Of a stretch of 5,473 nt of DNA, positions 1 to 5,473 are shown piece by piece. The position numbers and the translations under genes were made by a program. Numbering within the stretch: position 1 is the first letter of the stretch; every line of letters starts with the position of its first letter. Origin of the DNA: Microscillaceae bacterium. Lineage in GTDB: Bacteria; Bacteroidota; Bacteroidia; Cytophagales; Microscillaceae. The notes below the pieces were generated by a model that saw only the letters and a program-made list of their open reading frames with translations, ran no database searches and was not told the DNA's origin. The stretch spans positions 1 to 5,473 of the forward strand of contig DMHB01000276.1 of NCBI GenBank assembly GCA_003449595.1, read 5' to 3'.

Positions 1-23
1 AAATTGAGGAAAAAGAAAAAAAT

Positions 24-40
24 ATTGTTTCGCAAACAAT
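24..40. repeat. Short perfect inverted repeat in the rpsO promoter region
   Basis: A 7-base stem (ATTGTTT / AAACAAT) encloses the 3-base loop CGC. Read on the - strand it is followed by a T-rich run (complement of 7-23), so it resembles a weak leftward terminator; read on the + strand it lacks a T tract. It overlaps the candidate -33 element, so a protein-binding palindrome is also possible. No - strand gene within the window needs a terminator here, so the role is unknown. Confidence 0.35.
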
Positions 41-55
41 AAAAGCTTAGTTTTG
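25..55 (+). promoter_or_regulatory. Candidate Bacteroidota-type promoter for rpsO
   Basis: TTG at 25-27 is followed after exactly 20 bases by TAGTTTTG at 48-55, an exact match to the Bacteroidota -7 element TAnnTTTG at the spacing known for the -33/-7 pair in this phylum. Transcription would then begin near 60-62, giving rpsO a leader of about 45 bases. The -33 part lies inside a small perfect inverted repeat (ATTGTTT 24-30 / AAACAAT 34-40). The match and spacing are seen directly; promoter function is inferred. Confidence 0.5.
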
Positions 56-107
56 CGCTTTGATTAAATGTAAAGAAAGAGTATTCATTCCAGATTAAGT
101 ATCTTAT

Positions 108-383
108 ATGTATATCGACAAAGAAAAAAAGGAAGAGATTTTTGAAAAATATGGCTTTGCCAAATCAAAAACCGATACAGGTTCTGCCGAAAGCCAAATC
201 GCTTTATTAACTCACCGCATCAACCACTTAACCGAGCACCTTAAAATACACAAAAAAGACTATTCCACCCAACTCGGGCTGCTCAAATTAGTAGGTAAGC
301 GTCGCAGATTGTTGAATTATCTCAGCAATACTGAAATCGAAAGATACCGCGCCATCATCGCTGCACTTAACATTAGAAAATAA
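108..383 (+). CDS. rpsO: 30S ribosomal protein S15
   Basis: This is the 91-residue S15 protein, a primary 16S rRNA binder that joins the central domain of the small ribosomal subunit and contacts the three-way junction of helices 20-22. The sequence has the full family pattern: an N-terminal helix (KKEEIFEKYG, residues 7-16), the TGSAESQIALLTHRI block (24-38), the rRNA-binding loop with His44, His48 and Asp51, and the basic stretch LVGKRRRLLNYL (61-72). Thr54 stands where E. coli has Ser51. The length is close to the 89 residues of E. coli, so the gene is complete. ATG at 108 is the only start that gives the usual MY..KEKK opening; no Shine-Dalgarno sequence precedes it, as is common in Bacteroidota. 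A strong terminator follows 25 bases after the stop, and pnp lies next, the same pairing as in E. coli. Whether S15 represses its own translation here cannot be told from the sequence. Confidence 0.97.
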   Translation: MYIDKEKKEEIFEKYGFAKSKTDTGSAESQIALLTHRINHLTEHLKIHKKDYSTQLGLLKLVGKRRRLLNYLSNTEIERYRAIIAALNIRK

Positions 384-407
384 TTGTTATCGATTTTCCT
401 ATGAAAT

Positions 408-450
408 AAATTAAGAATGGATTTGTCTAATTCATTCTTAATTTTTTCTT
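408..450 (+). terminator. Intrinsic terminator between rpsO and pnp
   Basis: TTAAGAATG at 411-419 pairs perfectly with CATTCTTAA at 433-441. The stem extends inward through a G-U pair (420/432) and A-T pairs (421/431, 422/430, 423/429) to a 5-base loop at 424-428, and outward by A-T pairs (408-410 with 442-444). A run of six T (442-447) follows, with more T-rich sequence after it. This is a clear rho-independent terminator although the stem is A/T-rich. It would end most rpsO transcripts; pnp is then expressed by read-through or from its own promoter. Confidence 0.82.
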
Positions 451-508
451 TGTTCTGTTTACCTCCACTGTCTTTTCATCACTTCTGTTTGCTACACACT
501 ATTTATTT

Positions 509-2656
509 ATGCTTCCACAAATTCATACTATATCTTTCAACTTACCCGACGGACGTGAAGTCCAAATTGAAACCGGAAAATTAGCACGACAAGCAGATGG
601 GGCTGTTGTTGTGAAAATGGGTAACACTATGTTGTTGGCTACAGTTGTTTCAAGCAAAGAAATTAAAGATAGTATTGACTTTTTCCCCTTATCAGTAGAT
701 TACCAAGAAAAATTTGCCTCTGCCGGTAAAATTCCCGGTAGCTTTATGAAGCGTGAAGGCAAATTATCTGACTACGAGGTGCTTATATCTCGCCTTGTTG
801 ATAGGGTGCTCCGACCCTTATTCCCTGACGGGTATTATGCTGAGACACAGGTAAATATTTTCCTTATTTCTGCCGACTCAGAAACTCCGCCCGATTGTTT
901 AGCTGCATTGGCTGCCTCTTCAGCATTAGCTGTTTCCAATATTCCCTTCGAAGGGCCTATCTCCGAAGTGCGTGTAGCACGTGTAAACGGGCAGTTTGTC
1001 ATCAACCCTACTGTATCTGAACTGGCCAAATCCGACATCGATTTGATGGTTGGTGCTACTTATGAAAATATCCTCATGGTTGAGGGAGAATTGAAAGAAG
1101 TAGCCGAAGCAGATATGGTGGCTGCTTTAAAAGTAGCTCACGAAGCCGTCAAAGCGCAGTGTCTCATCCAACAAGAGTTGCGAAAAATGGTAGGAGCGCA
1201 AAATCGCGAGTGGCAAAAAGCACCAGATGATGAAGCCCTACAAACCCGTATGAGAAGTGAATTATACGATAAGTTGTATGCTTGTGCAGCCAGCCAAATA
1301 GTCAATAAAAATGAAAGAAGTCAAGCATTCAAAGCCATTAAAGAAGGGTTTGTAGCTACCTTAGAGGCTGAGGCGGTAGCTCAAGGACAAGAGCCTATTT
1401 CAGTTATCAACAAAACCCTGCTGAGTACCTATTTCCATAAGTTACAGAAAGAAGCCTGCCGCCAATTCGTATTAAATGAAAGAAAGCGTATTGACGGAAG
1501 ACAACTAAACGAAATCAGACCCATTTGGGGAGAGGCTAACTATTTACCTTCTGCACACGGCTCTGCTTTATTTACACGTGGCGAGACCCAATCTCTTACT
1601 ACGGTTACCTTAGGCACCAAATTGGACGAACAAATTGTAGATACGGCGCTGCAATCGGGCTACAACAAATTCCTGTTACATTACAATTTCCCGGCTTTTT
1701 CTACCGGTGAAATTAAGCCCAATCGTGCACCCGGTCGCCGCGAGGTAGGACACGGCAACTTGGCTTACAGAGCATTAAAAAATATGCTCCCACGTGATGA
1801 GGAAAATCCATATACTATCCGCATAGTATCCGATATTTTAGAGTCGAACGGCTCGTCTTCTATGGCTACTGTTTGTGCCGGCTCGATGGCGCTAATGGAT
1901 GCAGGTTTGAAAATTCAATCACCTGTTTCAGGCATTGCTATGGGCTTGATTACCGATGAAAACACCAAAGCCTATGCTATTTTGTCTGATATTTTGGGCG
2001 ATGAAGACCATTTAGGCGATATGGATTTCAAGGTTACCGGCACCTCCAAAGGAATTACAGCTTGCCAAATGGATTTAAAAATCAATGGGCTGCCTTATCA
2101 AGTATTGGAAGAAGCCCTGGAGCAAGCTCGCCAAGGCAGACTATATATCTTAGACAAAATGCTCTCTATCATTCCAAGCATTAGTGAAGATCTGAAACCG
2201 CACGCACCGAGATCGGTGATCGTTAAAATTGAACGTGACCAGATTGGCGCTGTTATTGGTCCAGGCGGCAAAGTGGTTCAAGACATACAGAAGACTACCG
2301 GTACCACTGTAGTGATTGAAGAAAAAGACAATGCCGGCTTTGTTAACATTTTTGCTACTGACAAAACAGCGATGGATGCTGCTTTGGCACGTGTGAAAGC
2401 CATCGTGGCATTGCCCGTCATAGGAGATGTGTACGATGGGAAAGTCAAAAACATTACCAACTTTGGGGCTTTCATAGAGTTTTTACCCGGTAAAGAAGGA
2501 CTACTTCATATTTCAGACATTAAATGGGAGCGCGTTGAAAAAATGGAAGATGTGCTCGAAGTAGGTGAAGAAGTCAAAGTAAAATTAGTCGATATAGACA
2601 AAAAGACAGGTAAATTTAGACTTTCGAGAAAAGTACTTTTACCCAAACCCCAATAG
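509..2656 (+). CDS. pnp: Polyribonucleotide nucleotidyltransferase (polynucleotide phosphorylase, PNPase)
   Basis: PNPase degrades RNA 3'-to-5' using phosphate and releases nucleoside diphosphates; it works as a cytoplasmic homotrimer. The 715 residues match the family length (711 in E. coli) and all domains are present: first RNase PH core (about 8-145, with FMKREGK at 79-85), the helical linker domain (about 240-320), second RNase PH core (about 325-550), KH domain with its GxxG loop GPGG at 584-587, and S1 domain (about 637-707, with NFGAFIEF and GLLHISDI). Catalytic features of the second core are intact: GRREVGHG (409-416) with the phosphate-contacting arginines, the SNGSSSMA loop (446-453), and D500, D506 and K508 in GDEDHLGDMDFK, equivalent by alignment to E. 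coli D486, D492 and K494. The start at 509 gives the usual short N-terminal strand; an A/T-rich leader replaces a Shine-Dalgarno sequence. It lies 125 bases after rpsO and 117 before rpoD. Nothing in it looks broken or foreign. Confidence 0.98.
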   Translation: MLPQIHTISFNLPDGREVQIETGKLARQADGAVVVKMGNTMLLATVVSSKEIKDSIDFFPLSVDYQEKFASAGKIPGSFMKREGKLSDYEVLISRLVDRVLRPLFPDGYYAETQVNIFLISADSETPPDCLAALAASSALAVSNIPFEGPISEVRVARVNGQFVINPTVSELAKSDIDLMVGATYENILMVEGELKEVAEADMVAALKVAHEAVKAQCLIQQELRKMVGAQNREWQKAPDDEALQTRMRSELYDKLYACAASQIVNKNERSQAFKAIKEGFVATLEAEAVAQGQEPISVINKTLLSTYFHKLQKEACRQFVLNERKRIDGRQLNEIRPIWGEANYLPSAHGSALFTRGETQSLTTVTLGTKLDEQIVDTALQSGYNKFLLHYNFPAFSTGEIKPNRAPGRREVGHGNLAYRALKNMLPRDEENPYTIRIVSDILESNGSSSMATVCAGSMALMDAGLKIQSPVSGIAMGLITDENTKAYAILSDILGDEDHLGDMDFKVTGTSKGITACQMDLKINGLPYQVLEEALEQARQGRLYILDKMLSIIPSISEDLKPHAPRSVIVKIERDQIGAVIGPGGKVVQDIQKTTGTTVVIEEKDNAGFVNIFATDKTAMDAALARVKAIVALPVIGDVYDGKVKNITNFGAFIEFLPGKEGLLHISDIKWERVEKMEDVLEVGEEVKVKLVDIDKKTGKFRLSRKVLLPKPQ

Positions 2657-2773
2657 GTCTCCTTTTGCTCGGCTAATAGGTGGGAGGGGAACTAAACCAT
2701 AAGAACAAAAGTTATATCTAAGGGTTTTTTATTAACTCATTGGTCAGATTTTCAAACACAAACGCGAATAAGG

Positions 2774-3637
2774 ATGAGACAGCTGAAAATCAGTAAACAA
2801 ATCACCAACCGTGAAAGTCAGTCGCTTGACAAATACCTCCAAGAGATTGGTAAGGTAGATCTGCTCACGCCCGACGAAGAAGTTGATTTAGCAAAACGTA
2901 TCAGGGAAGGAGACCAACAAGCCTTGGAAAAACTTACCAAGGCAAACCTAAGATTTGTGGTTTCTGTTGCAAAACAATACCAAAACCAAGGGCTTTCATT
3001 AGGCGATTTGATTAATGAAGGAAACTTAGGGCTGATCAAGGCTGCCCAACGATTCGACGAAACACGTGGATTTAAGTTCATCTCTTATGCGGTATGGTGG
3101 ATCAGACAGTCTATCTTACAAGCTTTGGCCGAACAATCGCGTATTGTGCGTTTACCACTCAACCGAGTTGGCTCTTTAAATAAAATCTCTAAAACTTTTT
3201 CAGAATTAGAGCAAAAATATGAGCGTGAGCCTTCTGCTGATGAATTGGCTGAAGTACTCGATGTTACTGCTACCGAAGTGGTAGATACAATGAAAATCTC
3301 GGGCAGACACGTTTCTGTCGATGCGCCTTTTGTGCAAGGTGAAGAAAATAGCCTGTTGGATGTTTTGGAAAATGATAGTGAACAAACCCCCGATTCTTCG
3401 TTGATTATTGAATCGCTACGCCGCGAAGTACAAAGAGCCCTTTCTACACTTACACAACGGGAAGCTGATGTAGTATCTTACTATTTCGGCTTGAACGGGC
3501 ATACTCAATTGACTTTGGAGGAAATTGGAGAAAAATTCAATTTAACCCGTGAACGAGTACGTCAAATCAAAGAAAAAGCAATTCGCCGTTTAAGGCATAC
3601 CTCGCGAAGCAAGGCGCTCAAGCCCTATTTAGGATAA
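2774..3637 (+). CDS. rpoD: RNA polymerase primary sigma factor (RpoD/SigA, sigma-70 family)
   Basis: This is the housekeeping sigma factor that directs RNA polymerase to most promoters. At 287 residues it has the compact form known for Bacteroidota: no acidic region 1.1 and no large non-conserved insert. Region 1.2 spans about 16-48 (LDKYLQEIG..LTPDEEVDLA). Region 2 spans about 53-122, with the core-binding part NLRFVVSVAKQY, and the -10 recognition and melting helix FKFISYAVWWIRQSI (100-114). QSRIVRLP (121-128) leads into region 3. The sigma-finger segment is about 180-207 (SVDAPF..LLDVLEND), and region 4 is about 226-280, with the -35 recognition helix-turn-helix around LTLEEIGEKFNLTRERVRQI (246-265). 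ATG at 2774 gives the conserved MRQLKI opening. AAGG lies directly against the start codon, too close to act as a normal Shine-Dalgarno sequence. A strong terminator closes the gene 17 bases downstream. The intact regions 1.2 and 4 and the genomic context support the primary rather than an alternative sigma. Confidence 0.96.
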   Translation: MRQLKISKQITNRESQSLDKYLQEIGKVDLLTPDEEVDLAKRIREGDQQALEKLTKANLRFVVSVAKQYQNQGLSLGDLINEGNLGLIKAAQRFDETRGFKFISYAVWWIRQSILQALAEQSRIVRLPLNRVGSLNKISKTFSELEQKYEREPSADELAEVLDVTATEVVDTMKISGRHVSVDAPFVQGEENSLLDVLENDSEQTPDSSLIIESLRREVQRALSTLTQREADVVSYYFGLNGHTQLTLEEIGEKFNLTRERVRQIKEKAIRRLRHTSRSKALKPYLG

Positions 3638-3654
3638 ATATTTCTGTAATATCT

Positions 3655-3687
3655 AAAGTGTGGTGGCTCATAGCACCACACTTTTTT
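3655..3687 (+). terminator. Intrinsic terminator after rpoD
   Basis: AAAGTGTGGTG at 3655-3665 pairs without mismatch with CACCACACTTT at 3674-3684, around an 8-base loop, and a run of six T (3682-3687) overlaps and follows the 3' arm. The 11-pair stem with a G/C-rich centre makes this the strongest terminator in the window. It separates the rpsO-pnp-rpoD group from trxB, so trxB should need its own promoter. Confidence 0.92.
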
Positions 3688-3709
3688 CCTGTTTAGCCCA
3701 AGCGTAAAG

Positions 3710-3741
3710 TTTGGTTTAAACAGCTTTTTTTCCCAAATTTG
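3710..3741 (+). promoter_or_regulatory. Candidate promoter for trxB
   Basis: TTTG at 3710-3713 is followed after 20 bases by CAAATTTG at 3734-3741, which differs from the Bacteroidota -7 consensus TAnnTTTG only at the first base. It lies downstream of the rpoD terminator, where a promoter is expected, and would start transcription near 3745-3748, leaving a leader of roughly 11-14 bases. The match is seen; activity is inferred. Confidence 0.38.
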
Positions 3742-3758
3742 AATATTAATCAATTTTT

Positions 3759-4706
3759 ATGCAATCAGAGAAAGTACATTGTTTAATCATTGGCTCAGGA
3801 CCGGCAGGTTATACTGCGGCAATTTATGCTGCCCGAGCGGGTTTAAACCCTGTGATGTACCAAGGGTTAGAGCCAGGTGGACAGTTGATGCTTACCAATG
3901 AAGTGGAAAATTTTCCGGGATATCCAGAAGGTGTAATGGGGCCGCAAATGATGGCTGATTTACAGCAACAAGCCACTCGATTTGGTACTGATATTCGTTC
4001 AGGTTTTGCTACCGATGTCGATTTCTCGAAAATACCTTACCAAGTAGTGGTTGACAATGCCAAAAACATCCTTGCTGATGCTGTCATCATTGCTACCGGA
4101 GCTTCGGCCAAGTGGCTTGGCTTACCCTCGGAAGAAAAATTCAAGGGGCAGGGAGTTACTTCTTGTGCTGTTTGCGATGGTTTTTTTTATAAAGGCCAAG
4201 ATGTAGTGGTTGTAGGTGGGGGCGATAGCGCCGCGGAAGAAGCCTCCTACTTATCAAAAATATGCCGAAAAGTATATGTTTTAGTGAGGCGAGATGAGAT
4301 GCGTGCCTCAAAAATTATGCAACAGCGTGTAACCAGTCTTCCTAATGTAGAAGTACTTTGGAACACCCTTCCTGAAGAAATTTTGGGTGATAATGCAGTA
4401 GAAGGGGTGCGAATCAGAAATATAGTAACCCAAGAAGTAAGCGAAATTGCTGTAAAAGGTTTTTTTGTAGCCATTGGCCATCAACCCAATACTCAAGCCT
4501 TTGTCGGCAAATTGGCTATGAATGATCAAGGATATATTATGACTGAGAAAGGTAGTACACGCACCAATATTCCGGGTGTATTCGCTTGTGGCGATGTGCA
4601 AGATTTCACTTACCGCCAGGCCATTACCGCTGCTGCGTCGGGGTGTATGGCTGCTTTAGATGCCGAAAGATATTTGGCAGCTCACGCGGTAGAAGCAACA
4701 ATGTAA
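3759..4706 (+). CDS. trxB: Thioredoxin-disulfide reductase (NADPH)
   Basis: TrxB is a cytoplasmic flavoprotein that passes electrons from NADPH through FAD and a redox-active cysteine pair to oxidised thioredoxin. The 315 residues fit the low-molecular-weight bacterial family (321 in E. coli). Visible in order are the FAD-binding Rossmann motif GSGPAG (12-17), GGQLMLTNEVENFPGYPEG (40-58), the ATG motif of the FAD domain (122-124), the catalytic CAVC (Cys136 and Cys139) followed by DGFFYKG, the NADPH-binding motif GGGDSAAEEA (153-162), VRRDEMRAS (176-184) with the arginines expected for the NADPH 2'-phosphate, and the C-terminal FAD motif ACGDV (276-280). ATG at 3759 sits 18 codon-equivalents before the first Rossmann strand ends and gives the usual short N-terminus; no Shine-Dalgarno is seen. 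A T8 run at 4181-4188 lies just after the CAVC codons but the frame is intact. The gene follows a terminator and is 21 bases ahead of the M23 gene, so the two may share a transcript. Confidence 0.97.
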   Translation: MQSEKVHCLIIGSGPAGYTAAIYAARAGLNPVMYQGLEPGGQLMLTNEVENFPGYPEGVMGPQMMADLQQQATRFGTDIRSGFATDVDFSKIPYQVVVDNAKNILADAVIIATGASAKWLGLPSEEKFKGQGVTSCAVCDGFFYKGQDVVVVGGGDSAAEEASYLSKICRKVYVLVRRDEMRASKIMQQRVTSLPNVEVLWNTLPEEILGDNAVEGVRIRNIVTQEVSEIAVKGFFVAIGHQPNTQAFVGKLAMNDQGYIMTEKGSTRTNIPGVFACGDVQDFTYRQAITAAASGCMAALDAERYLAAHAVEATM

Positions 4707-4727
4707 TTTTTTTATCAAATCCAATGG

Positions 4728-5393
4728 ATGATGCGTTTTTGGCTGTTTTTTATTTTGTTAGGGGTTTTGGTAGGTTTTTCTCACCTCAGCATTGCCCAAC
4801 CCGAAAAAGACAACAAGTTCAACGATACGAACTCTAATACTATCAAAACTCCTGCCTTGGAGAAAGATACTGTTGTCAACACCGACCAAGATAAGAAAAA
4901 AGTCAATCCTAATCTAAACAATCCCTTAATAGACGCACAAACTGACCCTATTTCAAATGATGAGGTAACCATCTTTAATTTGAATAAGCAACCCTCTTTG
5001 GTATCAGAAGATTTGTATAATATTGACATCGGAGAGTCTGAGGTGGTAAGGGTCGTTGAGGAAATCAATATTGGTGATGTAAATGACCCTGCTTGGATTA
5101 AAATTGCTGAATACTACAAAATTTGGGATACACAACAAATTAACCCTTATGGCAAAGATGCAAAATCGTTTAGTGAGGTTGTTTATTTAAAACTATATGA
5201 TCCCAGTATAGGTCAACTTTGGGCATCTCCTTTGGAAAGTACCTATACTACCTCCGGTTTTGGCCCTCGATGGGGGCGATATCATCACGGCATTGATTAC
5301 ACCTATATACAGGCACACCTATTTACTCAGTATTTGATGGTGTTATCAGAATTTCAGGGTTCAATTCTGGTGGTTATGGATACTATGTGGTAG
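4728..5393 (+). CDS. Secreted M23-family metallopeptidase, N-terminal part up to an apparent frameshift
   Basis: The open frame encodes 221 residues, of which about the first 190 are authentic. Residues 1-23 form a signal peptide (hydrophobic FWLFFILLGVLVGF, then SIA before Gln24, a usual Bacteroidota cleavage site). Residues 25-95 are polar, rich in Asn, Asp and Lys, and probably unstructured. Residues 118-165 (NDPAWIKIAEYYKIWDTQQI, PYG.., LYDPS) resemble the segment that precedes the catalytic domain in many Bacteroidota M23 proteins. The peptidase domain begins at TSGFGPRWGRYHHGID (175-190), which contains the zinc-binding HxxxD motif (His186, Asp190). Directly after GID the frame loses similarity and ends at a TAG at 5391-5393, while the rest of the domain continues in another frame (next entry). 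The family cleaves peptidoglycan cross-bridges or stem peptides in the periplasm or outside the cell. Start choice: ATG at 4728 and ATG at 4731 are adjacent in frame; an ATG at 4724 is out of frame. The stop is probably not the true end of the protein. Confidence 0.85.
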   Translation: MMRFWLFFILLGVLVGFSHLSIAQPEKDNKFNDTNSNTIKTPALEKDTVVNTDQDKKKVNPNLNNPLIDAQTDPISNDEVTIFNLNKQPSLVSEDLYNIDIGESEVVRVVEEINIGDVNDPAWIKIAEYYKIWDTQQINPYGKDAKSFSEVVYLKLYDPSIGQLWASPLESTYTTSGFGPRWGRYHHGIDYTYIQAHLFTQYLMVLSEFQGSILVVMDTMW

Positions 5394-5473
5394 TACGGCA
5401 TTACAATGGCTTGGAGACTTTATATGGCCATATGAGTGCGCTCAAAGTGGAGAGTGGGCAAAAGATCAAGGCA
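5297..5473 (+). pseudogene. M23 metallopeptidase, continuation in shifted frame, cut by the window end
   Basis: From about 5306 to the last base this frame is open (59 codons from 5297) and reads as the continuation of the peptidase domain: TGTPIYSVFDGVIRIS, GGYGYYVVVRHYNGLETLYG, then HMSALKVESGQKIKA. The DGV.. strand, the YVVVRH strand and the YGHMS motif, whose histidine is a conserved active-site residue of M23 enzymes, are all present. The final HxH zinc/catalytic motif would lie beyond the window. Joining to the upstream part needs one extra base between 5298 and 5308; for example one more T after GAT would give GIDLHLYTGTPIYS, which matches the family well. I label it a pseudogene fragment because the frame is broken as written, but a sequencing error would make this one intact gene from 4728 past the window end. 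Confidence 0.8.

Noticed and set aside
2694..2730. Possible terminator for pnp: AAACC at 2694-2698 can pair with GGTTT at 2723-2727, followed by T residues up to 2730.
   Set aside because: The stem has only five outer pairs and a broken interior (short ATA/TAT and AAC/GTT pairings separated by bulges), and the 3' arm runs into the T tract. It is much weaker than the terminators at 408-450 and 3655-3687.
2657..2773. Search of the pnp-rpoD spacer for a promoter, small RNA or small gene.
   Set aside because: No TAnnTTTG element, no stable hairpin and no convincing short coding frame was found; the G-rich stretch at 2679-2690 forms only a 4-base pairing with the region just after the pnp stop.
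4179..4190. Run of eight T inside trxB, just after the CAVC codons, as a possible slippage or phase-variation site.
   Set aside because: The frame is intact, the run encodes a conserved Phe-Phe-Tyr stretch, and trxB is a housekeeping gene with no reason to phase-vary.
4586..4837. Open frame of 83 codons on the + strand across the trxB-M23 junction.
   Set aside because: It overlaps the strongly supported 3' end of trxB and the signal peptide of the M23 gene in another frame, and its translation has no recognisable features.
835..5068. Several - strand open frames of 65-97 codons (for example 835-1038, 2278-2475, 2818-3081, 4247-4474, 4308-4601, 4781-5068).
   Set aside because: Each lies opposite a well-supported + strand gene, shows no domain or motif, and has no start context of its own; they are antisense shadows of the real genes.
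5289..5320. Programmed ribosomal frameshift as an explanation for the M23 frame change.
   Set aside because: There is no slippery heptamer (X XXY YYZ) at the junction and no obvious downstream stem, and the spacing fits a simple missing base. M23 peptidases are not known to use recoding here.

Overview
The window reads as an ordinary housekeeping stretch of a chromosome from a member of the Bacteroidota, probably near the Cytophagales or a related class. Four things point there: the order rpsO - pnp - rpoD; a primary sigma factor of only 287 residues that starts MRQLKISKQITNRES and lacks region 1.1; the near absence of Shine-Dalgarno sequences, with A/T-rich leaders instead; and promoter-like sites of the Bacteroidota type (TTG, about 20 bases, TAnnTTTG). 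The lineage below phylum is inference.

Layout, all genes on the + strand. Positions 1-107: leader with a candidate promoter for rpsO. 108-383: rpsO, ribosomal protein S15. 384-508: spacer with a strong intrinsic terminator at 408-450. 509-2656: pnp, polynucleotide phosphorylase. 2657-2773: spacer with no clear signal. 2774-3637: rpoD/sigA, primary sigma factor. 3655-3687: strong terminator that closes the rpoD unit. 3688-3758: spacer with a weaker promoter candidate. 3759-4706: trxB, thioredoxin reductase. From 4728: a secreted M23-type (LytM/peptidase M23) endopeptidase gene that runs off the end of the window and is interrupted by an apparent one-base deletion near 5295-5306.

The first three genes belong to core information processing (translation, RNA decay, transcription initiation). 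The last two look like a separate unit: trxB keeps thioredoxin reduced in the cytoplasm, and the M23 gene follows after only 21 bases and would act on cell-wall peptidoglycan outside the inner membrane. They may be co-transcribed but share no obvious pathway.

I see no mobile element, CRISPR array, tRNA, rRNA, defence system or other accessory cargo, and no convincing novel system. The item most worth a second look is the frameshift in the M23 gene: the sequence after it still encodes a well-preserved catalytic domain, so it is either a very recent lesion or a sequencing/assembly error. No gene-free stretch exceeds 300 bases.
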